A stretch of 52,974 nucleotides of DNA from Desertibacillus haloalkaliphilus (GCF_019039105.1 NZ_JAHPIV010000022.1:1-52974); one strand, 5' to 3'; shown: positions 24,598 through 33,269, counted from the stretch's first letter. The notes: generated by a model from the sequence alone, not told the origin. Numbers and translations: made by a program.

Positions 24598-25911
24598 TTA
24601 CAAGACAGCCTCATGAGCATCAATATAGCCTTCTCCTTGTGTGTGTGGTTCAAGTCCCCAATCTTCGGCTGACTTAAGGAGTTGTTTTTTTACTTGATCC
24701 GGGGACAGTTCAGGGTCTCGCTCTAACATTAGTGCAACAACTCCCGCACAAATCGGTGTTGCCATTGACGTCCCTGACATTCGAATATAATGTTCACCGA
24801 CACGGTCTTTTTTTAATAGCTTCGCTAATTTTGTATCCGGGGCTAGTAGGGAAACAATATCAACACCCGGCGCTAATAGGTCAGGCTTTGTTAGGCCATC
24901 TATCGTCGGTCCACGACTAGAAAATGCTGCGACTCTATCATCAGAACGCTCAACTGTGTCCTGATCATCCATTGCGCCAACAGTTATCACTCTCGGACTA
25001 ATTGCTGGGCTTGCGATTGTCTGTGGATTAGGGCCAGAATTCCCAGCCGCAACACAAACAACAATCCCTTCCTCCCATGCACGCTCAACAATTCTTACTA
25101 CTGGATCCTCTTCTGCCGGCTCAGTCGCATGACTTCCAAGTGACATAGAAATAATATCAATCCCATACTCCTCTCTATTTTCAATACACCACTCAACACC
25201 TTGGATAATCGTAGAGAGCGTTCCAGAACCTATACTATTTAACACTTTTACACCGACAACATTAGCTTCTGGAGCTGGTCCATGATATTGTCCATTTGAT
25301 TCATATCCATTTCCTACGGCATCACCTGCACAATGGGTACCATGACCATTATCATCATAAGGTTCTTCGCGGCCATTTATAAAATCACGAAAGCCAACGA
25401 TACGATTTTCAGGGTTTAAGAGGTCTGAGTGTGGATGGATTCCTGTATCAATAACAGCCACCGTTACACCATTACCTGTATAGCCTTGATCATTGACGAG
25501 ATTGGCATGAATCGATGGAGATGCGACGTCAAGCAAGGCATGGAATTCGCGGTCATCATGGATTTTTTTGATGGAATGACAACGATAGCAAAGTTCTTCA
25601 ATTGCCTCGGCTGTTAAAATGAATGAACCGCATGAAATCCTTTCAAACTCATGCGTGCGTCGACAGCGCTTATGATGCATGAGAATTTCATCTACTTCAT
25701 TTAGTCCTGACCAGAAAGTATCTTCTCCACCTTCAAACTCAATCACAACAGGATACCTTTTGATTTTCTTAAATAGTTTCTCCAAACTTCCATGCAAAAA
25801 GCACGGCGTCCAACGCATCGGCTTATATAAGCCTACGAGTTTCTTTCGTAGCGAACGATCGATCTTTTCTCCAAAATCGCGTGCCACTTTTACCATTGAA
25901 CGGTCAAACAT
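24598..25911 (-). CDS. Intracellular subtilisin-like serine protease (AprX type, S8 family)
   Basis: A 437-residue peptidase without a secretion signal. The catalytic triad is visible: Asp in VTVAVIDTGIHPHSDL, His in DDNGHGTHCAGDAVG and Ser in SGTSMATPICAGVVAL. The oxyanion Asn is in VVCVAAGNSGPNP. The length and the basic N-terminal part (MFDRSMVKVARDFGEKIDRS) match B. subtilis AprX, which is intracellular and expressed in late stationary phase. The physiological substrate is unknown. Confidence 0.9.
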   Translation of the reverse strand: MFDRSMVKVARDFGEKIDRSLRKKLVGLYKPMRWTPCFLHGSLEKLFKKIKRYPVVIEFEGGEDTFWSGLNEVDEILMHHKRCRRTHEFERISCGSFILTAEAIEELCYRCHSIKKIHDDREFHALLDVASPSIHANLVNDQGYTGNGVTVAVIDTGIHPHSDLLNPENRIVGFRDFINGREEPYDDNGHGTHCAGDAVGNGYESNGQYHGPAPEANVVGVKVLNSIGSGTLSTIIQGVEWCIENREEYGIDIISMSLGSHATEPAEEDPVVRIVERAWEEGIVVCVAAGNSGPNPQTIASPAISPRVITVGAMDDQDTVERSDDRVAAFSSRGPTIDGLTKPDLLAPGVDIVSLLAPDTKLAKLLKKDRVGEHYIRMSGTSMATPICAGVVALMLERDPELSPDQVKKQLLKSAEDWGLEPHTQGEGYIDAHEAVL

Positions 25912-25992
25912 CAGATCCCCACCTCACTTTTCATACATATATTTTCATCTTATGTACTGAGATAAAGGGAGCAACGGTGTCTGTCCATAGAC

Positions 25993-26035
25993 AAAAAAAG
26001 AGGCTACCCTATAAATTTTTGATAAGGATAGCCTC
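25993..26035 (-). terminator. Terminator of the K+/H+ antiporter gene
   Basis: On the minus strand GAGGCTATCC pairs with GGGTAGCCTC and is followed by seven T. It begins 6 bp after the antiporter stop. Confidence 0.85.
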
Positions 26036-26040
26036 AATGT

Positions 26041-27546
26041 TTAATTCTCTGGCAGCGAATTGTCCGCAACATCGTGTCTTTTTTCATTTAAAATTTTCTT
26101 CAGTGCTTTTTTGCTTTTTCGAGATACTAAGATATACAAGATATCTTCTGACTCGATATTGGTTTGTCCATACGGAGTAATTAAATCTCCATTCCTAATG
26201 ATTGCATTAATGAGGACATCTTGAGGAAAGGTTATCTCCTCTAATGATTGCCCGACAATTGATGCATTTTCATTCACCTCAAATTCAACGATTTCGGCGT
26301 TTGCTTTCCCTATTGAAACAAGCTCTAAAGAATGAAGAGGCGTTTCTCGCTTCGGCCCGGTGAGGTTAAGCCTCTCAGCAAAGACCGGAATCGTTGAACC
26401 TTGGATAAGCGCAGAAGTAAGAACAACGAAAAATACAACATTGAAGAATAATGGGCTATTTTCTAACCCAGCAATCATAGGGAAAGTCGCTAGAACAATC
26501 GGAACAGCCCCTCTTAATCCAGCCCAGGATAAAAACAGCTTTTCTTTTATACTGAACTTCTGAAACATGGTCGATATAAAAACAGCAATCGGACGAGCAG
26601 CAAAAATTAGGATAGCAGATAACATCAGACCTTTTAAAATAATATCGGCCGTAAACAATTGTCCAGGGAACACTAATAAACCAAGAATGACAAACATTAG
26701 AATTTGCATCATCCACGCAAACCCTTCATTAAAACGGAAAATCGAATGGCGATACGTTAAATCCGTATTGCCAATGACAAGCGCCGCAACATATACTGCC
26801 AATAACCCACTGGCTTCAATCATCGCGGTTACACTATAAGTTAGAAGGGCAAAAGCTAACGCAAACACCGGATACAACCCACTCGAATCAAGGTTAATTT
26901 TATTAATGGCTAGAGAAGCTGCTTTACCAAGAACTAGACCAATGATTAAGCCAATTCCCATTTGCCAGAAAAATGCGCTGATAAATAAAAAGAAATTTGG
27001 TTGATCAGCTAAAATTAACTCTATGAATGCAAGCGTTAAAAACATCGCCATCGGATCATTTGTACCTGACTCAGCCTCTAAGGTTGCTCCCATTTTTTCT
27101 TTAATATTTTGACCTTTTAATGCAGCAAAAACCGCAGCTGCATCCGTTGAGCCGACAATTGCTCCAAAGAGAAAACCTTCTAGCCATGTCACACCTAGTA
27201 CAAACTTAGCTGCAACAGCGACGACCGCAGTTGTAATGAGCACCCCGAGTGTCGCTAAAAGTAACGCTGGTCGAGCAACAGGTCTCACTGTCGTCCATTT
27301 CGTTTGCAGACCACCCTCAAACAAAATAATCACTAGCGCTAGGATCCCGACTAGCTGGGCAAATTGTGGATTATCAAAATAAATTAGACCTAGCCCATCA
27401 CTACCTGCAATCATACCGACAATAATAAACAGAACAAGAGCAGGGACCCCTAAACGTGATGAAAACTTCGTTGTCAGTACACCAACGATGAGTAATAATG
27501 CCCCAAGTAAGATAAAATAATCGAGGTTAAATATATGATCAATCAT
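26041..27546 (-). CDS. Potassium/proton antiporter, CPA1 family with TrkA_C domain (CvrA/NhaP2 type)
   Basis: A 501-residue protein with about twelve membrane segments (residues 1-400). The conserved ion-binding region is GAIVGSTDAAAVFAALKGQ, with acidic residues in EAESGTNDPMAMFLTLAF. A cytosolic TrkA_C/RCK_C domain follows (about 415-485; VGQSLEEITFPQDVLINAII). The TrkA_C domain suggests nucleotide control, and the architecture is that of K+/H+ antiporters active in alkaline or salt stress. Na+ use cannot be excluded. It is monocistronic with a clear terminator. Confidence 0.88.
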   Translation of the reverse strand: MIDHIFNLDYFILLGALLLIVGVLTTKFSSRLGVPALVLFIIVGMIAGSDGLGLIYFDNPQFAQLVGILALVIILFEGGLQTKWTTVRPVARPALLLATLGVLITTAVVAVAAKFVLGVTWLEGFLFGAIVGSTDAAAVFAALKGQNIKEKMGATLEAESGTNDPMAMFLTLAFIELILADQPNFFLFISAFFWQMGIGLIIGLVLGKAASLAINKINLDSSGLYPVFALAFALLTYSVTAMIEASGLLAVYVAALVIGNTDLTYRHSIFRFNEGFAWMMQILMFVILGLLVFPGQLFTADIILKGLMLSAILIFAARPIAVFISTMFQKFSIKEKLFLSWAGLRGAVPIVLATFPMIAGLENSPLFFNVVFFVVLTSALIQGSTIPVFAERLNLTGPKRETPLHSLELVSIGKANAEIVEFEVNENASIVGQSLEEITFPQDVLINAIIRNGDLITPYGQTNIESEDILYILVSRKSKKALKKILNEKRHDVADNSLPEN

Positions 27547-27588
27547 CTATCATGAAAACCCCCTCCAAATGTTAAAAAGTTCTAATTT

Positions 27589-28158
27589 CTATAAATTGAC
27601 GTCTACCTTTATCTTGTCATTATCGCTTTGGTCCATCCCAATATAACGCAAAGTCTCTTTACGAGTTTGATGGTTAAAGATCGCTTGAATAATCGAAATT
27701 GAAATTCCGCCGATAAAAGCATGGTAACCAAAGGTTTTCCGTAACGTATGTGTACCTATTTTATCGGTAATTCCCACCTCACGAGCCGCTTGGTTAATAA
27801 TGCGATATGCTTGTTGCCTAGTGATCGGTTGATTATCAGCTTTTCGAGATTTGAATAAATAGTTACTACGGTCAATTGGAGTTGCTGATATATATACCTT
27901 GATTGCTCGCTTGGTTTTTTCATTTAAGTAAAATGATTTCATGCGTTCACCATTTTCACATCGAACATTACAAAACTCCCTGATTTTGTTTGACTCATCG
28001 ATTACATCATGAGCCCTGATTCGAAGCATATCACTGACACGCATACCTGTATTAATACCAAAAACAAAAAACAAATAATCCCTAGCTGACCTTTGTTTTA
28101 GTAGACGCTTCAATGCCTTTATTTTTTGCTTATCACGAATCGGTTGTACATACTCCAT
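27589..28158 (-). CDS. Tyrosine recombinase / integrase, catalytic-domain-only
   Basis: A 189-residue phage-integrase family protein with all catalytic residues: Arg40 (NTGMRVSD), His137 and Arg140 (GTHTLRKTFGYH), His163 (FNHQTRKE) and nucleophile Tyr172 (LRYIG). The N-terminal SAM-like DNA-binding domain of full-length integrases is absent. GGAGG lies 7 nt before the ATG at 28158. I found no attachment-site repeats or mobile cargo around it. It could be a domesticated recombinase or a leftover of a lost element. Confidence 0.85.
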   Translation of the reverse strand: MEYVQPIRDKQKIKALKRLLKQRSARDYLFFVFGINTGMRVSDMLRIRAHDVIDESNKIREFCNVRCENGERMKSFYLNEKTKRAIKVYISATPIDRSNYLFKSRKADNQPITRQQAYRIINQAAREVGITDKIGTHTLRKTFGYHAFIGGISISIIQAIFNHQTRKETLRYIGMDQSDNDKIKVDVNL

Positions 28159-28340
28159 TAGCAAACCTCCATAGTTACATATATGTATTATATCATTGAG
28201 TTATGTAACATTAATAACTATACGCTCATTCCATACTCATGGATGACTTTACGAACATTTCATTTGACTAGAATGTAAGCGAATTTAGTATTAGTTGAAT
28301 GGCAGCGACAGTAAGCCTCTTGAATTCTCCCTGAAGACCC

Positions 28341-28373
28341 AAAAAAGGGTAACGCGCGATAGCGTCACCCTTT
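28341..28373 (-). terminator. Terminator of the small lipoprotein gene
   Basis: On the minus strand AAAGGGTGACGC pairs with GCGTTACCCTTT and runs into six T. It lies about 30 bp after the lipoprotein stop. Confidence 0.85.
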
Positions 28374-28401
28374 ATACAAACGGTCATAGATGATATTTAC
28401 T

Positions 28402-28554
28402 CTACTCTGTAAACTCCATTTCCATCTCTTGGTCGTCAATGACAGGTTCTCCTTCTACACCTGGTTCATCAACTCCTCCATCTCCACAAGCAGCTAAAAC
28501 ACTGACTGCAAGTGCACCTGATGCAAGCATTAATAATGTTTTCTTCTTCATCAT
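28402..28554 (-). CDS. Small acidic lipoprotein (50 aa)
   Basis: A 50-residue precursor: basic MMKKKTLLML, hydrophobic segment, lipobox VLAAC (Cys23), then a short acidic tail rich in Gly, Pro, Glu and Asp. The mature part is only about 28 residues, too short for a folded domain. AAGGAGG precedes the tandem ATGATG, so the longer open frame to 28608 is not needed. The function is unknown. It has its own terminator. Confidence 0.75.
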   Translation of the reverse strand: MMKKKTLLMLASGALAVSVLAACGDGGVDEPGVEGEPVIDDQEMEMEFTE

Positions 28555-28748
28555 AATACCTCCTTCAACATTTGGGAGTTTTTGGTATTTCCTATAAGCC
28601 ACACTCATCTTATCAAGTTTTCATCAAATCTTTAAGGGGTTTCTTGCCATTTACACAATTTCATATATTTTCACACAATAATCCACCTACTGTTATGTTT
28701 TGCAAGGCTAGAGAAAGATTGTGGAAAATACTTCAAATTATTGTACAT

Positions 28749-28757
28749 TTTGTGAAT
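28749..28757 (+). promoter_or_regulatory. Candidate ResD-type site upstream of the cytochrome oxidase genes
   Basis: TTTGTGAAT equals the ResD-binding consensus as I recall it from B. subtilis. Weaker reverse-oriented matches, TTACACAAT and TTTCACACA, lie upstream near 28651 and 28670. ResD control of a terminal oxidase would make sense, but short sites are weak evidence. Confidence 0.4.
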
Positions 28758-28783
28758 CGTGAAATAGGTCACAGTTTTTTACC

Positions 28784-28811
28784 TAGCGTCTCAAATACAC
28801 TAAAGACGCTA
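28784..28811 (+). promoter_or_regulatory. Hairpin in the leader of the cytochrome oxidase operon
   Basis: TAGCGTCT (28784-28791) pairs perfectly with AGACGCTA (28804-28811). It lies 30 bp before the first gene's ATG. It could be an operator or an mRNA leader hairpin. Confidence 0.5.
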
Positions 28812-28840
28812 TAGCATTTTAGTTGAGGGAGGGAAGATAG

Positions 28841-28999
28841 ATGCCAAGAACACCACTCGAATCAGAAGAAAGGTCTTACACTGTAGTAGATGTTGATGAA
28901 GAACCGTTAAAAGGGACACTGCTCTCAGTGCTCGTTGTCGGTTTAATTATCATTGGATTTTGGTCTTCGGTATTTTACTTATTTATTTCCAGATTATAA
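28841..28999 (+). CDS. ba3-type cytochrome c oxidase subunit IIA (52 aa)
   Basis: A 52-residue single-pass membrane protein. A soluble acidic head (MPRTPLESEERSYTVVDVDE) is followed by one helix, TLLSVLVVGLIIIGFWSSVF. It lies 24 bp before subunit II and shares the operon, which is the position of subunit IIA in Thermus-type ba3 oxidases. A strong ribosome-binding site, GGGAGGG, precedes the ATG. Subunit IIA supplies the helix missing from the short subunit II. Confidence 0.8.
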   Translation: MPRTPLESEERSYTVVDVDEEPLKGTLLSVLVVGLIIIGFWSSVFYLFISRL

Positions 29000-29023
29000 A
29001 AATGCAGTCAAGAGGTGAACGTT

Positions 29024-29497
29024 ATGCATATGCACCGCTACGAAAAATATTGGTTGGTTTTCGGAATCTTAACATTAGTTGTATTTTTAACGGTATTAGG
29101 TATAAATGCGTTCGCGCAGGGCCATCAACCTCATGGACATACCTCAACTTCGATAGACCCTACAAAAGTAAATGAAACTCCCCCCTTCGATGAGCCTGGT
29201 ATTTCCCAAATAGATGATCAAACGTATGAAGCAAATATTATTGCAATGGCATTTGGTTACTCTCCCAATAAGATTGAAGTCCCTGTAGGATCAAAAGTGC
29301 TTTTTCGCTTGACTAGTTCAGATGTCATCCATAGTTTTACGATTCCAAAGACAAATGTAAATGCCATGATCGTTCCTGGCCATATCACAGAAATGGAACA
29401 TACATTTACCGAACCAGGAGAGTACTTAGTTGTATGTAACGAATATTGTGGTACCGGTCACCATAACATGCAAATGAGAATTGAGGTGACAGAGTAA
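29024..29497 (+). CDS. ba3-type cytochrome c oxidase subunit II (CuA)
   Basis: A 157-residue protein with one N-terminal membrane helix (YWLVFGILTLVVFLTVLGIN) and an extracytoplasmic cupredoxin domain. All CuA ligands are present: His103, Cys138, Glu140, Cys142, His146 and Met149 (VVCNEYCGTGHHNM). The single helix, instead of two, is typical of the ba3 (B-type) family. A His-rich stretch follows the helix. The ATG at 29024 is preferred over a GTG at 29015 because AGAGGTG lies 6 nt before it. The gene overlaps subunit I by one base (TAATG). Confidence 0.92.
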   Translation: MHMHRYEKYWLVFGILTLVVFLTVLGINAFAQGHQPHGHTSTSIDPTKVNETPPFDEPGISQIDDQTYEANIIAMAFGYSPNKIEVPVGSKVLFRLTSSDVIHSFTIPKTNVNAMIVPGHITEMEHTFTEPGEYLVVCNEYCGTGHHNMQMRIEVTE

Positions 29498-31203
29498 TGA
29501 AGGAAGGAATTCTTGAAAAAGTAGTTCGAGTAGATCAAAACGATAGCAAGCTTGCGATGGCGCATATGTATGTTGCCTTTCTTTCGTTACTGATCGGTGC
29601 GATTGCCGGGGTGTTACAAGGACTATCACGAGCTGGGCTGATCACTTTGCCTGCGGGAATTAATTACTATCAATTATTAACCGCTCACGGCGTTCTCCTC
29701 GCTCTTGTATTTACCACATACTTTATTTATGGTTTCTATTACGCGGGACTAAGTAAAACAATGGGGTCATTCAGTTCCCAAAACCATAAACTCGCTTGGA
29801 TTGGATTTTATATTATGGTTATCGGAACAGCAGTAGCCGCTGCTTTTATCATTTTAGGACAAGCTAATGTACTTTATACTTTTTATCCACCTTTACAAGC
29901 GAACCCATTCTTTTATGTTGCATTAGCAGTGTATGTGGTCGGTAACTGGATTGGTGCTACTGCGATGCTTCGTCATTATTTTGAATGGAAAAAAGAAAAC
30001 AAAGGTGAGATTTCGCCTTTATTTGGCTTCATGGTTGTAGCGACAATGTTACTTTGGATTATAAGTACGATTGGGCTTGCTATTACCATTATCTTCCAAA
30101 TTATTCCATGGGCATTTGGTGCCGGGGATGGGATTAACATTCTCTTAAGCCGTACACTCTTCTGGTATTTCGGACACCCGTTAGTCTATTTCTGGTTGAT
30201 GCCTGCCTATGTCGCTTGGTACACGATCATTCCAAAAGTCATTGGCGGAAAGCTTTTTAGTGACTCACTTGCTCGCCTTGCCTTTATTTTATTTTTACTC
30301 TTATCATTTCCTCTCGGTTTCCACCACCAATTGATGGAGCCAGGGATTGAGAGCTTTTGGAAGTTCGTTCAAGTTGCATTAACATTTACTACTGTTACCC
30401 CTTCATTATTAACAGCCTTTTCAATGTTTGCGACGTTTGAGTTAGCAGGACGAGAAAAAGGCTCAAGAGGACTCTTCGGATGGGTCAGAAAATTACCTTG
30501 GGGTGATGTGCGTTTCCTTGCTCCGATGTTAGGGATGCTCTTTTTCATTCCAGCTGGTGCTGGTGGAATTGTCAATGCTAGTCACCAAATGAATGCTGTC
30601 GTCCATAACACATTGTGGGTCGTTGGCCATTTCCATATCTCTGTTGGGACGACTGTCGTCTTAACATTCTTTGGTGTTGCTTATTGGTTAATTCCACATC
30701 TAACTGGTCGTACATTAACGGCTAAGATGAATAAATTTGGTGTTATTCAAACCTTACTTTGGACAGTTGGTATGATTCTCATGTCAGCAGGGATGCATAT
30801 TCTAGGTCTAATGGGAGCACCGCGACGAACGGGATACACAACTTATGGTGATCATCCGACAGCACTTGAATGGTTCACAAATTTCTTTGCCAATCATGTC
30901 ACTGTTAGCGTCGGTGGTGTCATCTTATTTATTTCTACAGTGATGATGGTCGCAGGCTTCTTCCACTTAGCGTTATTTGCACCACGTCAAGGAACGGCTA
31001 CATTCCCAATTTCCGATGGCTCTTACAATGGCACAAACATTCCAGCCTTTTTCGAAAATTGGAGAATATGGATTATCCTTGCTATTGTTCTCATTTTAGC
31101 GGGTTACTTAATCCCGGTGATCGATATGGTTCGAAATGCACCACCAGGAGCACCACCAATCAACTGGGTGATCCAACAATTTTCTATGTTATATTTAAAG
31201 TAA
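29497..31203 (+). CDS. ba3-type cytochrome c oxidase subunit I
   Basis: A 568-residue haem-copper oxidase subunit with 12-13 membrane segments. Low-spin haem and CuB ligand regions are visible: LLTAHGVLLALV, FGHPLVYFWLMPAY, GFHHQLMEP and VVGHFHISVGTTVV. The HPLVYFW segment, in place of HPEVYI, marks the B-type family, which uses a single K-type proton channel and has high oxygen affinity. It catalyses reduction of oxygen to water with proton pumping. No haem-copper assembly genes are adjacent. Confidence 0.94.
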   Translation: MKEGILEKVVRVDQNDSKLAMAHMYVAFLSLLIGAIAGVLQGLSRAGLITLPAGINYYQLLTAHGVLLALVFTTYFIYGFYYAGLSKTMGSFSSQNHKLAWIGFYIMVIGTAVAAAFIILGQANVLYTFYPPLQANPFFYVALAVYVVGNWIGATAMLRHYFEWKKENKGEISPLFGFMVVATMLLWIISTIGLAITIIFQIIPWAFGAGDGINILLSRTLFWYFGHPLVYFWLMPAYVAWYTIIPKVIGGKLFSDSLARLAFILFLLLSFPLGFHHQLMEPGIESFWKFVQVALTFTTVTPSLLTAFSMFATFELAGREKGSRGLFGWVRKLPWGDVRFLAPMLGMLFFIPAGAGGIVNASHQMNAVVHNTLWVVGHFHISVGTTVVLTFFGVAYWLIPHLTGRTLTAKMNKFGVIQTLLWTVGMILMSAGMHILGLMGAPRRTGYTTYGDHPTALEWFTNFFANHVTVSVGGVILFISTVMMVAGFFHLALFAPRQGTATFPISDGSYNGTNIPAFFENWRIWIILAIVLILAGYLIPVIDMVRNAPPGAPPINWVIQQFSMLYLK

Positions 31204-31230
31204 TTTGTTGAACCTATAAAATGAATAGCA

Positions 31231-31266
31231 AGAGCAGCATGGACTTTCTGTGCTGCTTCTTTTACT
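31231..31266 (+). terminator. Terminator of the cytochrome oxidase operon
   Basis: AGCAGCA (31233-31239) pairs with TGCTGCT (31251-31257), followed by TCTTTT, 30 bp after the subunit I stop. It also faces the convergent hydrolase gene. Confidence 0.75.
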
Positions 31267-31277
31267 CTATTTCACAT

Positions 31278-32036
31278 CTACTTTTCAGTCCTTGCAAGCC
31301 AGCGTTGGAGCTCAGTTAAAAATTGTTGCGGTTCATCTAGCATGCCCATATGTGAGGTCATAGTTGTAGCTTTTATAATATGAGGAGAATTCGACAAAAA
31401 TGTCTTCTCAAATACATCCTTGTTTGCGGTTAAAAAGAATAATGGGACCTTCGCACGGTTAATCATTTCAACTTGGTCTGGACGGTTTTTCATCGCATAT
31501 GTGGCGGCAATGGCCCCCTCAACAGTTGCTTCCTCCGCATGCCTAAAGGCCTCTTCTAAATCTTGTGGGTCAGCCTGAAACGAAAAATATGCCGGGATTC
31601 GTTTTTGAATAAATGCTTGCAGTCCCTGCGTCTTAATCATTTCAACATGCTCATTCCTTTCTTGCCTTTCCTGTGTACTATCGGCTATCGGAGAAGAGTA
31701 AACAAATGCAGCCCTCTTCACATAACTCTCATACTTTTCAACTGCAGCCATTGTAATATACCCACCCATTGAATGACCGATCCAAGTGGCTTGTTTTACT
31801 TGTAGGTTATCTAACAAATTGATTACCTTATCTGCATAGTCATATATCGTCTTTTCGCCTGAGTAGGGTGACTTCCCATGCCCCGGCAAATCAATAGCAA
31901 TGACATCGTAGTTTGCAGTTAAAGCGGATAAGACTTTATCATAGACGCGATTATTACTTAAAAATCCATGAAGTAAAAGCAGCGGTTCACCTGTACCTTG
32001 ACGCTCATAGTGCAGCACCCAAAACCCACCTTTCAA
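31278..32036 (-). CDS. Alpha/beta fold hydrolase
   Basis: A 252-residue alpha/beta hydrolase. The oxyanion segment is LLLLHGFLSNNRVYDK, the nucleophile elbow is IGHSMGGYIT, and the C-terminal histidine is in TTMTSHMGMLDEP. It belongs to the broad YugF/MenH-like group of esterases and C-C hydrolases. The substrate cannot be inferred. No signal peptide is seen. It is downstream of a terminator and apparently monocistronic. Confidence 0.85.
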   Translation of the reverse strand: MKGGFWVLHYERQGTGEPLLLLHGFLSNNRVYDKVLSALTANYDVIAIDLPGHGKSPYSGEKTIYDYADKVINLLDNLQVKQATWIGHSMGGYITMAAVEKYESYVKRAAFVYSSPIADSTQERQERNEHVEMIKTQGLQAFIQKRIPAYFSFQADPQDLEEAFRHAEEATVEGAIAATYAMKNRPDQVEMINRAKVPLFFLTANKDVFEKTFLSNSPHIIKATTMTSHMGMLDEPQQFLTELQRWLARTEK

Positions 32037-32147
32037 AAAATGTCTATGCCACCATCATGTCCACCTTCCATCCATGTACTCTCTTTATTTTATCTAAAAT
32101 GATTAAGTTTATCATGGAGAGTCATTCAACACAGAAAGTTTCATCAT

Positions 32148-32185
32148 AAAAAACTCCCCATTCCATCACGAATAGGGAGTTTTTT
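32148..32185. terminator. Bidirectional terminator downstream of the Zn-ribbon gene
   Basis: AAAAAACTCCC pairs with GGGAGTTTTTT. It lies between the Zn-ribbon gene (minus) and the hydrolase promoter region. Confidence 0.85.
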
Positions 32186-32213
32186 ATACCAATAATTTAA
32201 GTTAGTGCTGTTG

Positions 32214-32420
32214 TTAACTGCCGAAGAAAAAGTCAATCACATTTGAAGCAGTCGATGCTTCTTTATTGTAGAACTCTGAGTAACCACAGTTTTTACAATA
32301 GACGACTAAAAATTTGTTATGTTGAATATCAAACATCTTAGATAAACCCGTTCCCGTAGTAGCAATTTCCTTTGTCTCTGCCTCTGTACCTCCACACTTA
32401 ATACATCCTCGCTTCTTCAT
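32214..32420 (-). CDS. Zn-ribbon protein (DUF2082-like)
   Basis: A 68-residue protein with two CxxC knuckles (CIKCGG at the N-terminus and CKNCGYSEFY in the C-terminal half) and the conserved TGTGLSKMFDIQHNKFLVVY segment between them. It resembles the small zinc-ribbon nucleic-acid-binding family (PF09855 type). Function is not established. Its length is typical and it has a clear terminator downstream. Confidence 0.78.
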   Translation of the reverse strand: MKKRGCIKCGGTEAETKEIATTGTGLSKMFDIQHNKFLVVYCKNCGYSEFYNKEASTASNVIDFFFGS

Positions 32421-32575
32421 TTATAAAATCCCTCTTTCCCATTAGGTTTAACCATTTATTAAAAAGAAATCTATTACACAATCCTTCTTCGCCAATCCTG
32501 CTAACTCCTCTGTCATTCCGCGATCGATTTTTTGGTTTCTTATGAACAGATTTACGTGATTTATTAAAACATAAC

Positions 32576-32618
32576 AAAAAAACAGTCAAGATTACACATT
32601 CGTATGTAACCTTGACTG
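32576..32618 (-). terminator. Terminator of the mini CDGSH gene
   Basis: CAGTCAAG (32583-32590) pairs with CTTGACTG (32611-32618), with extra TTACA/TGTAA pairing inside. On the minus strand seven T follow. It starts 9 bp after the stop at 32627. Confidence 0.85.
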
Positions 32619-32626
32619 TATGATCA

Positions 32627-32716
32627 TTATTTGTTTTCATCACTTTTGATATTTAAATGAGACCCATCACAGTTGCCGTTAGGGTTTTTAGTATTTCCAC
32701 ATCCGCACTTAGCCAA
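32627..32716 (-). CDS. Mini CDGSH-type iron-sulfur protein (29 aa)
   Basis: A TTG-initiated 29-residue peptide, MAKCGCGNTKNPNGNCDGSH plus a short charged tail. The Cys-x-Cys ... Cys-Asp-Gly-Ser-His arrangement is the 2Fe-2S CDGSH signature, although the spacing between Thr, Pro and the third Cys differs slightly from the consensus. The GGGGTG ribosome-binding site lies about 6 nt before the TTG. Its own terminator follows. It resembles very small CDGSH proteins annotated in Bacillus. It is likely a cytoplasmic redox or Fe-S protein; partners are unknown. Confidence 0.75.
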   Translation of the reverse strand: MAKCGCGNTKNPNGNCDGSHLNIKSDENK

Positions 32717-32763
32717 TTGGTTCACCCCCCTTCAAGTCAGCTTCAACATTGTCTGCCCTTTAG

Positions 32764-33168
32764 TTAGCCGTTAACTGCTGTTTCAGATGATTTTTTCGCT
32801 AACAATCGATCGATGGAGTAGAGGTGACTACCAGTAATCGCTAACTGTACAGAAACAGCTAACAAAATTAAGTCAAGCTCATATTCCATAAAGCCACCGG
32901 AAATTTTCACGGTGAAAATGGCACCAATCATAATACATGTAAAGAGAATAGCCACCACTCTTACCCCAACACCTAAAATCATCGCTAAACCGCCAACAAG
33001 TTCAATAATGGCAACGACATACGCCATAAATTCAGGGATGCCAATACTTCCAAACCATGCTGCGGTGTTACCGATACCTCCTTGAAATTTATCTAACCCG
33101 TGGATAAAAAACGTTAGCCCCAGTATAACTCTTACCACTACTAGTCCTATTTCGAATTTGTTACTCAC
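32764..33168 (-). CDS. DoxX family membrane protein (CatD-like)
   Basis: A 134-residue four-helix membrane protein. Typical DoxX segments are LTFFIHGLDKFQGGIGNTAAWF and AIIELVGGLAMILGVGVR. It starts with GTG, GGAGG 9 nt upstream. B. subtilis CatD (YfiD) is a DoxX protein in a catechol/quinone-stress operon controlled by HxlR-family repressors. Here the divergent neighbour is an HxlR regulator, which supports a similar role. No catE-type dioxygenase follows it. Confidence 0.85.
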   Translation of the reverse strand: MSNKFEIGLVVVRVILGLTFFIHGLDKFQGGIGNTAAWFGSIGIPEFMAYVVAIIELVGGLAMILGVGVRVVAILFTCIMIGAIFTVKISGGFMEYELDLILLAVSVQLAITGSHLYSIDRLLAKKSSETAVNG

Positions 33169-33269
33169 TACTGTGTACCTCCTAATTGTTTATCAAATGT
33201 TTTTGTTTTCTGTTATTATTATTATGGAATATATATAAGATTTTCGTAAGTACGCACTTAAAAGTGGTA

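Noticed and set aside
28741-28773. TGTGA...TCACA as a CRP/FNR site before the cytochrome oxidase genes
   Set aside because: The half-sites are separated by 13 nt instead of about 6, so it does not fit the FNR or CRP geometry.
32398-32643. 81-aa ORF upstream of the Zn-ribbon gene
   Set aside because: It reads through the CDGSH terminator and has no recognisable domain. It is probably incidental.
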